A model generated the notes under the pieces. It was not told the origin of the DNA. It did not search any database and saw nothing but the letters and a program-made list of their open reading frames with translations. Below are positions 6,552 through 13,719 of a stretch of DNA of 13,719 nt, in pieces. The translations under genes were made by a program, and so were the position numbers. The stretch covers positions 1 through 13,719 of the forward strand of contig CAJKWP010000033.1 in NCBI GenBank assembly GCA_905203645.1, written 5' to 3'. Position 1 is the first letter of the stretch, and the number at the start of each line of letters is the position of its first letter. This stretch comes from an uncultured Christensenella sp. Lineage in GTDB: Bacteria; Bacillota; Clostridia; Christensenellales; UBA1242.

Positions 6552-7406
6552 ATGGGATTTGAAGGAAGTTTGACGGTAGGGGTTATCGGAAAAACCAATG
6601 CGGGCAAAAGTACGCTTGTAAATGCTTTGGTGGGTGAAAAAGTTTCGATTGTAACACCAAAAAAGCAAACCACGCGTGAAAATATTTTGGGAATACTCAA
6701 TTTGCAAGATTGTCAGATTGTTTTTGTCGACACACCTGGGATACACAAAACGGTTGACAATATGGGCAGGCTTATGATGAAGCAAGTTCGCAGTGCAAAA
6801 GAAAGTGTTGATTTGATTTTGTACGTTGTTGATTGTACAAAGCCTTTTGACAATTTTGAATATGAAAATTTGCTTGATATGTCGCAGAACGGTGACGTGA
6901 TTTTGGTGCTGAGCAAGGTGGATATTGGCGGGTTTGAAAAAGTTTATCCGCTTATTGAAAAGTTCAAAAGTTTGAAAAATTTGGTGGATATTGTGCCAAT
7001 AAGTGCAAAAAACAACAAAAATTTGGACATTTTGCTTGGAATTTTGAAAAAGAAACTTGTAAAAACAAACGAAGAAGATTTGTTTTTTGATCGTGATACT
7101 TACACTGACAAATCTGTAAGATTTATGTGCGGTGAAATTGTGCGCGAAAAGATACTTGTCAATTTGGATGACGAAATTCCGTTTGGTGTTTTGATTGAAG
7201 TGACAAATTTTTCGGAAAGCAAAAACTTGGTCGAAGTTGACGTTGACGTAATTGCCAAAAGGCAGTCGCACAAGGCGATAATCATTGGCAAAAACGGACA
7301 GATGCTGAAAAAAATATCAAGTCAGGCACGTGCTGATATGGAAAAATTGCTTGACAAAAAGGTTATGCTTAAAATATATGTTGCCACAAGGGAACAAAAA
7401 GGATAA
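6552..7406 (+). CDS. era: GTPase Era, with SKVD in place of NKxD
   Basis: This 284-residue protein is close to the usual 300. G1 is GKTNAGKS (13-20), G3 is DTPG with the following IHK typical of Era, and G5 is ISAKNN. The C-terminal KH domain has GKNG (246-249) within IIIGKNGQMLKKIS. Era binds the 3' end of 16S rRNA and acts as a checkpoint in 30S assembly. The G4 motif, nearly always NKVD or NKID, reads SKVD here (S121-D124, codon AGC at 6912-6914); one base change from AAC would make this. The rest of the motif set is intact. The genes dgkA and cdd, often between ybeY and era in Firmicutes, are absent. The gene ends 2 bases before the U32 gene and carries that gene's ribosome binding site. 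Confidence 0.95.
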   Translation: MGFEGSLTVGVIGKTNAGKSTLVNALVGEKVSIVTPKKQTTRENILGILNLQDCQIVFVDTPGIHKTVDNMGRLMMKQVRSAKESVDLILYVVDCTKPFDNFEYENLLDMSQNGDVILVLSKVDIGGFEKVYPLIEKFKSLKNLVDIVPISAKNNKNLDILLGILKKKLVKTNEEDLFFDRDTYTDKSVRFMCGEIVREKILVNLDDEIPFGVLIEVTNFSESKNLVEVDVDVIAKRQSHKAIIIGKNGQMLKKISSQARADMEKLLDKKVMLKIYVATREQKG

Positions 7407-7408
7407 AG

Positions 7409-8629
7409 ATGGTTGAATTGCTTTCGCCTGCTGGCGTGTATGAAAAAATGGTTACAGCATTTGATTTTGGTGCAGATGCTGTGTATTTTGCTGGAAAAAG
7501 TTTTGGACTTCGTGCCTTTGCTGGAAATTTTGATGACCAGCAGATTTTTGATGCAACAAGATATGCGCATTCACTTGGCAAAAAAGTTTACGTTACATTG
7601 AACATTATTGCTCGTGATTGCGATTTTGTTGGATTGAAAGAATATTTGACTTTGCTTGAAAGGGCAAAGGTTGATGCGGTGATTGTGGCGGACGTTGGAA
7701 TAGCCGTTTTTGTAAAAGATAACAGCAATTTGGAATTGCACATAAGCACGCAGGCAAATATTTTGAATTCTTATTCGGCAAAGTTTTTTGCTTCTATTGG
7801 TGCCAAAAGATTGGTTTTGGCAAGGGAATTGTCTTTGGACGAAATAAAAAAAATACGTGAAAGTTTGCCAAAGGAAATTGAAATTGAATGTTTTGTGCAT
7901 GGAGCAATGTGTATTTCTTATTCGGGCAGATGTTTGCTTTCAAATTATTTGGCTGGGCGTGACAGCAATCGTGGTGCCTGCACGCAATCTTGCAGGTGGT
8001 GTTACACTGTGACCGAAACAACCCGAAAAGGTGAACAATTTGAAGTGCAAGAAGATGACCGTGGCACGTATATTTTCAACTCCAAAGATTTGTGTGTGAT
8101 ACAACATATCGACAAATTGATACAAGCGGGGATTGACAGTTTCAAAATCGAAGGTCGTATGAAAAGTCAATATTATGTGGCAAATGTAACAAATGCTTAC
8201 AGAAGGGCTATTGACAGTTATCAAAACTCGCAAGACAAGCAAAATTGGGTTTTGCCAGATTATCTTTTGGACGAAGTCAAAAAATCAAGTCACAGACATT
8301 ATACAACTGGCTTTTACTTTGGTGAAAAAGACAAAGAAAAACTTGATACTTCGATGCCGACACAAACTTACAAGTTTGTTGCAGTTGTGCTGGAAGATGC
8401 AAAAAACGGATATGTTTTGATTGAACAACGCAATCGTTTTTGCGTTGGGCAAGTTTTGCAAGTTTTGGCAAACGATGACAATTTGAACAAACAAATCACG
8501 GTCGAAGAAATGCACGATGAACAAGGTGAAACAGTTTTGGATGCAAAAAATGTAAATCAAAAGATATATTTGAAGACCGACCTTGATTTGAAGCGTGGAA
8601 ATATTTTGCGTATCAAAGTTGAACAATAA
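7409..8629 (+). CDS. trhP: peptidase U32-family protein, probable tRNA U34 hydroxylation enzyme TrhP
   Basis: This 406-residue protein starts MVELLSPAG, the standard U32 N-terminus, and keeps the family block ECFVHGAMCISYSGRC, then GRDSNRGACTQSCRW. Conserved cysteines C168, C175, C191 and C195 are in the positions thought to hold an iron-sulfur cluster in this family. The segment SFKIEGRMKSQYYVANVTNAYR is also typical. Despite the name, YegQ/TrhP and its Bacillus relatives YrrN/YrrO make 5-hydroxyuridine at tRNA position 34 using prephenate. Length and complete C-terminal beta domain fit the long form (YrrO-like), but other U32 roles (RlhA on 23S rRNA) cannot be ruled out from sequence. AAGGA at 7399-7403, inside the end of era, serves as its ribosome binding site. 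Last gene of the yqfC operon; a terminator follows. Confidence 0.85.
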   Translation: MVELLSPAGVYEKMVTAFDFGADAVYFAGKSFGLRAFAGNFDDQQIFDATRYAHSLGKKVYVTLNIIARDCDFVGLKEYLTLLERAKVDAVIVADVGIAVFVKDNSNLELHISTQANILNSYSAKFFASIGAKRLVLARELSLDEIKKIRESLPKEIEIECFVHGAMCISYSGRCLLSNYLAGRDSNRGACTQSCRWCYTVTETTRKGEQFEVQEDDRGTYIFNSKDLCVIQHIDKLIQAGIDSFKIEGRMKSQYYVANVTNAYRRAIDSYQNSQDKQNWVLPDYLLDEVKKSSHRHYTTGFYFGEKDKEKLDTSMPTQTYKFVAVVLEDAKNGYVLIEQRNRFCVGQVLQVLANDDNLNKQITVEEMHDEQGETVLDAKNVNQKIYLKTDLDLKRGNILRIKVEQ

Positions 8630-8643
8630 TTTTTGAACGTATT

Positions 8644-8670
8644 AAGCAGTATGTTTTTACTGCTTTTTTT
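8644..8670 (+). terminator. intrinsic terminator of the yqfC-yqfD-ybeY-era-trhP operon
   Basis: AAGCAGTA (8644-8651) and TACTGCTT (8658-8665) form a perfect 8-bp stem with a 6-base loop. The T run extends to 8670. It lies 14 bases after the stop. Confidence 0.9.
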
Positions 8671-8698
8671 GCACAAATTGTGTTTTTTTTGCAATCAT

Positions 8699-8735
8699 TT
8701 GCCAAAATTTTGCGCATCTGTATATAATACTTGTA
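8699..8735 (+). promoter_or_regulatory. sigma-A promoter giving a leaderless ATPase mRNA
   Basis: The minus-35 TTGCCA (8699-8704, 5 of 6 matches), an 18-base spacer and a perfect TATAAT (8723-8728) are followed after six bases by the ATG at 8735. If 8728 is position -7, +1 falls at 8735, the A of the start codon. No Shine-Dalgarno sequence lies before the ATG. Confidence 0.75.
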
Positions 8736-11389
8736 TGAAAACTGTATATCAACTGAGTGTAAACAAAGTATTGGAACAATTTGAAACAAATGCGAAAGGT
8801 TTAAGTCAAGCCCAAGCAGAACAAAGACTTGAAAAAAATGGTGCAAACGAATTGCCCCAGGGTAAAAAACAAAGCAAATTTTTGAAGTTTTTGTCGCAGT
8901 TTAAGGATATAATGATACTTATTCTTTTGGCGGCAGCGGCGGTTTCCATAGTTGTAGCCGTGATTGAAAAAACAACAAGTGAGTTGGTTGACGGCATTAT
9001 CATCATGGCAATTGTGCTTTTAAACGCCGTTTTGGGTTATTTGCAAGAAAACAAAGCCGAAAAGGCGATGAGTGCTCTTCAAAATATGACAAAGCCCGAA
9101 GCCAAAGTTTTTCGCGATGGTGAACTCAAAAAAATCCAAAGCAAATTTTTGGTTGTTGGCGATGTTGTAGTTTTGGAGGCGGGTGATATTGTGCCAGCCG
9201 ACCTGAGGCTTTTGGAGTCCGCCAATCTTGCCTGTGACGAATCATCGCTTACCGGTGAAAGCCATGCCGTTGAAAAATCATGCGAGTTTTTGGGTGAAAG
9301 TGAACTTGCTTTGGCTGACAGAAAAAATATGCTTTATTCGGGCAATGTTGTCACCGCTGGCAGGGCTGTGGGCGTTGTTGTTGCCGTTGGTGAAGACACC
9401 GAAATTGGGCGGATAGCAAAGATTTTGCAAAATACCGAAAAGGAAGAAACACCTCTTCAAAAAAATATCAAGTCTGTTGGCAAAGTTATTACAACATTGG
9501 TTTTGGCAATTGCGACAGCTACATTTATATTGGAACTTGTGCTTCGACCAAGTGAACCAATTATCGAAGCATTTTTGATTGCTGTTGCACTTGCGGTTGC
9601 TGCTATACCCGAAAGTTTGCCAGCGGTTATTACTATCATAATGAGCATGGGCGTTTCAAGACTTGCAAACAAAAAAGTCATTATAAAACATTTGCACGCA
9701 GTTGAAACTTTGGGCTGTTGCGAAGTTATTTGTTCGGATAAGACGGGGACTATAACTCAAAACGTTATGACTGTGACTTCACTTTTTTATGGCGGACAAG
9801 AACAAAAATGCGAAAATAACATTGTAAATGAAGATTTTGTTGCACTTTTGAAATGTATGACACTTTGCAATGACAGTGTCGAAAACAAAAACGGATATGT
9901 TGGTGACCCGACCGAAACAGCACTTACAAACTTTGCAAAAAAATGTGGATACAAAAAAAGTGAAGTAGAGCAAAAATACAAGCGTGTTGACGAAATATCT
10001 TTTGACAGCAAGCGAAAACTTATGACAACTGTAAATTTTGACGGTCAAAATTATGTTTCTTGGACAAAAGGTGCTATTGACAATATTTTGAGTCGTTGCG
10101 ACAAAGTTTTGATTGACGGAAAAGAATTTGAACTTTCCGACCAACAAAAAATTCAGATTTTGATGGCAAACGATCAAATGGCGGATAAAGCACTTCGCGT
10201 TTTGGGATTTGCTTACAAAAAGCAAAACAAAAGTTACAAATCTGACAAACAAAATTGGGAAAATAACCTTGTTTTTGTGGGGCTTGTCGGGATGATTGAT
10301 CCACCACGAAAAGAAGTGAAAAAGGCGGTTGAAAGATGCAGGCTTGCGGGAATGAGACCAGTTATGATTACAGGTGATCACAAGGCAACTGCATTTGCCA
10401 TAGCAAAAGAAATAGGCATTGCTGAAAACAAAAATCAAGTTATGCTTGGCTTGGAAATCGACAAACTTGATGACAAGGAATTTTTGGAAAGGTTGAAAAA
10501 TATTTCGGTGTTTGCGCGTGTCAGCCCCGAAAACAAGGTGCGTATTGTCGAAGGTTTCAAAAAACTTGGAAAGGTTGTGTCGATGACCGGTGACGGCGTC
10601 AACGATGCACCAAGTTTGAAAAGCGCAAGTATCGGTGTTGGAATGGGTATTACAGGCACAGACGTGACAAAAGAAGTTGCTGATATGATTGTAACAGACG
10701 ACAATTTTGCAACCATCGTACTTGCTGTTGAAGAAGGCAGAAAGATATACAAAAATATTCAAAAAACCGTAAAATTTTTGTTTTCGGCGAACATAGCCGA
10801 AGTATTGTCAATTTTCCTTGCTACTTTGATATTCCCCAATACTGTATTTTTGTTGCCGGTACAAATTTTGTTCGTGAACCTTATAACCGACAGTTTGCCA
10901 GCGATAGCCATGGGATTTGAACCCGCCGAAAGTGATTTGATGAGTCAAAAGCCCCGTTCAAGCAAAAAGAATTTGTTTTCAGGCGGTGTTGGCATTGATA
11001 TTGTATTGATGGGAATTGTGCAGGCAGGTTTGATTATGGGAACGTTTGTTGTTGGTCTTGCCCTTGGTAGTGGGGCTGCTGCAAGCACCATGGCTTTTTA
11101 TGGACTCAACCTTATTCAGTTGTTTTTCTTGTTTTCGGCAAGGGTGGAAATGAGTGCTTTCAAGGCAAATCCTTTCAAAAATTTGTGGCAAGTTCTGGCA
11201 CTTGGTATTGGAATTGTATTTATTGCAATTATGGCGGCAACCCCTTTTGGCAAGGTGATAGGTCTTGTTGGACTTGATTTTGTACAGTGGATTGTTGTGC
11301 TTGGAATGAGTTTTGCAGTTTTTCCAATTGCAGAGATTTGCAAATTGGCAAGACAAATTTGGACAAAAAGGCAAGAAAAAAAACTTTAA
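8735..11389 (+). CDS. P2A-type calcium-transporting ATPase
   Basis: The protein has 884 residues, usual for bacterial SERCA-like pumps. It starts at 8735 (MKTVYQLSVNKVLEQF), matching the family N-terminus; the open frame back to 8633 runs through the upstream terminator and is not coding. Core motifs are intact: actuator TGES (173-176), phosphorylated D335 in DKTGT, and hinge TGDGVNDAP (618 onward). Ion ligands of the Ca2+ pumps are present: E293 in VAAIPESLP of membrane segment 4, N686 and E689 in NIAE of segment 5, and N715, T718 and D719 in NLITD of segment 6. About ten membrane segments are visible. It should export Ca2+ from the cytosol using ATP. PESLP replaces the commoner PEGLP. Bacillus subtilis YloB is a spore-expressed relative, but this gene has a housekeeping-type promoter. 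Mn2+ transport cannot be excluded. Confidence 0.93.
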   Translation: MKTVYQLSVNKVLEQFETNAKGLSQAQAEQRLEKNGANELPQGKKQSKFLKFLSQFKDIMILILLAAAAVSIVVAVIEKTTSELVDGIIIMAIVLLNAVLGYLQENKAEKAMSALQNMTKPEAKVFRDGELKKIQSKFLVVGDVVVLEAGDIVPADLRLLESANLACDESSLTGESHAVEKSCEFLGESELALADRKNMLYSGNVVTAGRAVGVVVAVGEDTEIGRIAKILQNTEKEETPLQKNIKSVGKVITTLVLAIATATFILELVLRPSEPIIEAFLIAVALAVAAIPESLPAVITIIMSMGVSRLANKKVIIKHLHAVETLGCCEVICSDKTGTITQNVMTVTSLFYGGQEQKCENNIVNEDFVALLKCMTLCNDSVENKNGYVGDPTETALTNFAKKCGYKKSEVEQKYKRVDEISFDSKRKLMTTVNFDGQNYVSWTKGAIDNILSRCDKVLIDGKEFELSDQQKIQILMANDQMADKALRVLGFAYKKQNKSYKSDKQNWENNLVFVGLVGMIDPPRKEVKKAVERCRLAGMRPVMITGDHKATAFAIAKEIGIAENKNQVMLGLEIDKLDDKEFLERLKNISVFARVSPENKVRIVEGFKKLGKVVSMTGDGVNDAPSLKSASIGVGMGITGTDVTKEVADMIVTDDNFATIVLAVEEGRKIYKNIQKTVKFLFSANIAEVLSIFLATLIFPNTVFLLPVQILFVNLITDSLPAIAMGFEPAESDLMSQKPRSSKKNLFSGGVGIDIVLMGIVQAGLIMGTFVVGLALGSGAAASTMAFYGLNLIQLFFLFSARVEMSAFKANPFKNLWQVLALGIGIVFIAIMAATPFGKVIGLVGLDFVQWIVVLGMSFAVFPIAEICKLARQIWTKRQEKKL

Positions 11390-11416
11390 AAACCAAATAA
11401 ATGAAAAAAAACAAAC

Positions 11417-11462
11417 AAAAAAACTTCCAATTTTGGACTTTCCCCAGTTGGAAGTTTTTTTT
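11417..11462. terminator. bidirectional terminator between the ATPase and the unknown gene
   Basis: ACTTCCAA (11423-11430) pairs with TTGGAAGT (11448-11455). The stem is extended by a seven-A run on the left (11417-11423) and an eight-T run on the right (11455-11462). Each strand therefore has a hairpin followed by T, serving both converging genes. Confidence 0.88.
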
Positions 11463-11481
11463 GAAAGGATTAAAGTTACAT

Positions 11482-13386
11482 TTAAATTGCAAACTCGATG
11501 TCTTGTGTGTATTGATTTTGTGATACATTTTGACGGATTTGCATGGCAAGTTGTTCGGTTTCGTTTTTGTAATCTTCCAAAAGTTTGATGCCTTTTTGGA
11601 TGTTGTTGTATGTCAAACTTCCGTCCATGTTTTCGATGTATAATTTTTTGCCAGCCTTTGTAAGGTTGAAAAGGTTTCTTGCATCGTCGACGCTTTTTGT
11701 TGCCAAAGATTCGGTTACTTTTTGTGCTTGAACTTTTGTTTGCGTTTGAGCAATTTGATTTGCCAACGTCTGTTTTGCAGCAGGGTCGGTGACAGTTGCA
11801 AGTTTTGATTTGAACTGGTTGAGTTGTTGTTCAAGTGAAGCAAGTGTTTTGCGCTCTGCGAGCATTTGGTTGTGCTTTGTTTCAAAGTCTTCATAAAGTT
11901 TGGCTTCGTCATTGTCTGCAACTTGAACTGTTTTTTGAAGTTCGCTTGCCGAATCACCCATAAGTTTGTCATAAATATTGAATGTTGATTCATATTCGTT
12001 GATGTTGGTTTTTATTTTTGCAAGGGCTTTGTCAACCGCTGCCAAAAGTGTGTTCAATTGTCCAAGTTCGGTTTGGTCAGTTGCATTTTGAATTTTTTGC
12101 AATATGTTTGTTTTTACGTTTTGGTGAGAAGTGTAAAGCGCTTGAAGATTGCCAAGTATGTTTTGATATTTTTGTTGCATTTTTGAAAGAGTGTCAATTC
12201 TCATGTTTGCAAGGTCTTTGTTTGTAAGTTTTTGTTCTTCGTCACCTTGGCTCTTTTTGTTTTTCTTTTTGCTCTCTTTTTTGGCATGACCAAGTTTTGA
12301 GCCGCCGACTTTTACTTTTTCAAGTGGGGCGCTGAAAGCAAAACCGCTTCCACCAATACATATTCCCAAAATTATTGGAAGGAGACCGCCGCCAAAAAAT
12401 CCTATAAAGAACAATGCAAAACCCAAAAGTTTCATTGGGTAGGTGAGGTCAATAGTTTCTTCCTTTCCTTTGCTTTCCTTTGCTGCGGCAGGTTTTGAAG
12501 AAGAAGGTTTTTGTTCGCCCGCTTGCTTTGGTTTTGCATTTGGGGCTTTTATGTTTTGATAAATATTGCTTTGAGATTTGATATATTTGAATGGTTCTGA
12601 TTTTTCCACTTCGCTTGCGTGTTCCAAATTTTCGCTTGTTGTTTGGTGGTTGTTGTCATTTGGATTAAGGTTCAAAAAGGCACAAATATCATTGAATGTT
12701 TCGTCAGAAATTTTTGTCAAATTTTTGTTTTCGTCTTCAAAACAAAATTGCATGGTGTTTTCATCTTTCTTTGTGTTGAAAAGTGTTTTTGAATTGTCAA
12801 TTTTTTTCAAAAATTCGCCATCTGATACAAAGATGTTGTTTGCTGTTTTTGCGATGAGCAATTCCTTGCCGTTTATGTCAAACGAACTTGTATCGGTGTT
12901 GTTGAAACTGCTTATGGTGTTGAAAAGTTGGCTTGGGAATTGGTCAAATCCGTCAAGCCTTGTTTTGAGTTCCAAAAGATTTTTTGGAAGGCTTGTGTTC
13001 ATAAGGTCGACACTTGAATAAATTGTTGTTTCAACGCCTTTTGAATTTACCCTTGCGATTTCGTCAGGGCGTATCAAAAGTCCATTGACTGCACTGTTAT
13101 TTAGTGTCAAATTTATCGAAAGGTCAGGGTTTATCGTGATATTGCGTACATTGAATTGCAAAGTGTTGTTGACTTTGTAATCACATACTGTTGCAAGTGT
13201 GTCAAATTTGCCATTGTTGTTGTCAATATCCAAAGTGATTTTGTCGGGATGAAAAGTTATGGCAATCATACTTTTGTTGGAGTTGTCACCAACCAAAATT
13301 GTATTGTCACGATTTGCAATATCGACTTTTATATTTCCTGCTGGTTTAGATTTTTCGTCCAAAGAAAATTCGATTTGTGCGTCCAT
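11482..13386 (-). CDS. unknown 634-residue protein with central membrane hairpin and coiled-coil tail
   Basis: I do not recognise this protein. It starts at the ATG at 13386 behind an AAAGGAG box; the open frame reaches 13584, but the extra part covers the promoter. Residues 1-250 are beta-rich and Asn/Asp-rich (NIKVDIANRDNTILVGDN, then ITFHPDKITLDIDNNNGKF) with no signal peptide. Residues 255-317 are a polar linker rich in Lys, Ser, Pro and Ala. Residues 318-353 form a glycine-rich hydrophobic stretch, long enough for two short membrane passes (LGFALFFIGFFGGGLLPIILG, then ICIGGSGFAFSA). A very basic segment follows (about 354-385, KKESKKKNKK). Residues 390-600 are a long coiled coil with heptad-like Leu and many Gln (LASLEQQLNQFKSKLA). 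The layout suggests both ends in the cytosol and a scaffold or membrane-organising role, but that is a guess. It is transcribed alone from a strong promoter. Confidence 0.75.
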   Translation of the reverse strand: MDAQIEFSLDEKSKPAGNIKVDIANRDNTILVGDNSNKSMIAITFHPDKITLDIDNNNGKFDTLATVCDYKVNNTLQFNVRNITINPDLSINLTLNNSAVNGLLIRPDEIARVNSKGVETTIYSSVDLMNTSLPKNLLELKTRLDGFDQFPSQLFNTISSFNNTDTSSFDINGKELLIAKTANNIFVSDGEFLKKIDNSKTLFNTKKDENTMQFCFEDENKNLTKISDETFNDICAFLNLNPNDNNHQTTSENLEHASEVEKSEPFKYIKSQSNIYQNIKAPNAKPKQAGEQKPSSSKPAAAKESKGKEETIDLTYPMKLLGFALFFIGFFGGGLLPIILGICIGGSGFAFSAPLEKVKVGGSKLGHAKKESKKKNKKSQGDEEQKLTNKDLANMRIDTLSKMQQKYQNILGNLQALYTSHQNVKTNILQKIQNATDQTELGQLNTLLAAVDKALAKIKTNINEYESTFNIYDKLMGDSASELQKTVQVADNDEAKLYEDFETKHNQMLAERKTLASLEQQLNQFKSKLATVTDPAAKQTLANQIAQTQTKVQAQKVTESLATKSVDDARNLFNLTKAGKKLYIENMDGSLTYNNIQKGIKLLEDYKNETEQLAMQIRQNVSQNQYTQDIEFAI

Positions 13387-13391
13387 AATCA

Positions 13392-13398
13392 CTCCTTT
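13392..13398 (-). promoter_or_regulatory. ribosome binding site AAAGGAG of the unknown gene
   Basis: On the minus strand AAAGGAG is followed by TGATT and the ATG at 13386. It decides this start over the in-frame ATG at 13584. Confidence 0.88.
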
Positions 13399-13413
13399 GT
13401 ATAACTTGTTATT

Positions 13414-13442
13414 ATTGTATAATCTTTCGATTATTTTGTCAA
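13414..13442 (-). promoter_or_regulatory. near-consensus sigma-A promoter of the unknown gene
   Basis: On the minus strand a perfect TTGACA (13442-13437) is followed by exactly 17 bases and TACAAT (13419-13414, 5 of 6). Transcription would begin near 13407, giving a leader of about 20 bases with the ribosome binding site. Confidence 0.88.
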
Positions 13443-13631
13443 TAGGTGATGTTTGATTTTCAATGTAAAACAGCATATTTTGTGCATCAAACAGCCATTT
13501 TAAATTTGGATGTTTTTGTTTGGAAAAAATGTTTTGACAGATTTTGTTGTTGTAAACTTGAAAAAAGATATTGCTGTGATGCATTAAATGTTTTCAAAAC
13601 TATTTTGTTTGAAAAAAAGTGAAAAATAAAA
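13443..13631. other. intergenic stretch between the unknown gene and the edge gene
   Basis: These 189 AT-rich bases hold no supported gene. A minus-strand frame to 13584 continues from the unknown gene but lies upstream of that gene's promoter. No terminator is visible. A TATTTTG at 13601-13607 is near, but one base short of, the Bacteroidota minus-7 element. Any change of source sequence suspected at the right edge would lie here. Confidence 0.4.
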
Positions 13632-13719
13632 ATGAAAAAATATATTTTTAACTTGCTCCTCCTGTTCTGTTGCACATGCAGCGTGTATGCTCAAAACAGT
13701 TCGGTAGAGGTACAAACAA
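13632..13719 (+). CDS. start of an exported protein, truncated by the window edge
   Basis: The first 29 codons read MKKYIFNLLLLFCCTCSVYA, then QNSSVEVQT. This is a clean signal peptide with a Lys-Lys N-terminus, a Leu/Phe core and a probable signal-peptidase I cut after VYA at residue 20. Three Cys occur in the core, but the residue before each does not fit a lipobox. The mature function is unknown. Leucines include CTC, CTC and CTG, rare in the rest of the window where TTG and CTT dominate. The 20 bases before the ATG have no Shine-Dalgarno box, only A-rich sequence. Both features, and the SVYAQ-type cleavage site, are more like Bacteroidota genes than the Firmicute genes here. Only 88 bases are visible, so the call is limited to an export signal. 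Confidence 0.55.
   Translation, partial: MKKYIFNLLLLFCCTCSVYAQNSSVEVQT

Noticed and set aside
5862..7271. Long minus-strand open frame (469 codons) across yqfD, ybeY and era
   Set aside because: It is antisense to three well-recognised genes, Phe/Asn/Cys-rich with no family pattern, and reflects the low stop frequency opposite Lys/Asn-rich genes.
4673..8629. Very frequent TTTGAAA / TTTTGAA words, considered as an uptake-type repeat
   Set aside because: They occur in frame as Leu-Lys (TTG AAA) or Phe-Glu (TTT GAA) codons and follow the codon bias of the genes; no conserved flanking word is seen.
8633..8734. N-terminal extension of the ATPase to an upstream start
   Set aside because: It would be translated through the terminator hairpin and lies upstream of the TATAAT box. 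The family N-terminus matches the ATG at 8735.
9779..10762. Minus-strand open frame of 327 codons inside the ATPase
   Set aside because: It lies opposite the conserved nucleotide-binding and phosphorylation domains, has no ribosome binding site and no recognisable protein pattern.
13387..13584. 66-residue N-terminal extension of the unknown membrane protein
   Set aside because: It covers the TTGACA-17-TACAAT promoter, and the AAAGGAG box points to the ATG at 13386.
1..13719. CRISPR array, tRNA, rRNA, insertion sequence or toxin-antitoxin pair
   Set aside because: No regularly spaced repeats, cloverleaf-like or rRNA-like sequence, transposase or paired small toxin genes were found on either strand by reading.

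Overview
The window reads as an AT-rich chromosomal segment of an endospore-forming Firmicute, probably a Clostridia-type gut or metagenomic lineage. Leu is mostly TTG or CTT, Lys mostly AAA, TGA is used as an ordinary stop, and almost every gene has an AGGAG-type ribosome binding site. The lineage call rests on the gene set (YabP, YabQ, DivIC, YqfC, YqfD) and is an inference.

Layout. A secreted BspA-type leucine-rich-repeat protein (133-1914, +) opens the window. It ends against a pair of convergent intrinsic terminators (1954-2010). A leftward cluster (4446 to 2022) follows: a PRC-barrel protein, yabP, yabQ, a DivIC/FtsB-like protein and a CBS-pair protein with an N-terminal Rx4H helix region. 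A 226-base divergent control region (4447-4672) carries a nested inverted repeat. From it a tightly coupled rightward operon runs yqfC, yqfD, ybeY, era and a U32 (TrhP-like) gene, and stops at a strong terminator (8644-8670). Next is a P2A-type Ca2+-transporting ATPase (8735-11389). Its consensus promoter places the predicted transcription start on the A of the ATG, so the mRNA is predicted to be leaderless. A bidirectional terminator (11417-11462) separates it from a leftward gene for a 634-residue protein of unknown function. That protein has a central membrane hairpin and a long coiled-coil tail, and its gene has a near-consensus promoter. The last 88 bases begin a signal-peptide gene whose codon use and lack of a ribosome binding site differ from everything else here.

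How the genes fit together. Two sporulation modules that are separate in Bacillus subtilis (yabP-yabQ-divIC and yqfC-yqfD) sit head to head around one control region, so both members of the YabP/YqfC paralogue family are neighbours. The yqfCD module is fused to the ribosome-maturation pair ybeY-era and a probable tRNA-hydroxylation gene. This links sporulation-stage functions to RNA and ribosome housekeeping. I found no CRISPR array, insertion sequence, tRNA or rRNA, and no clear new defence system. The items most worth a second look are the leaderless ATPase transcript, the divergent control region, the unknown 634-residue membrane protein, the Rx4H-CBS protein, the altered G4 motif in Era and the odd right-hand edge.
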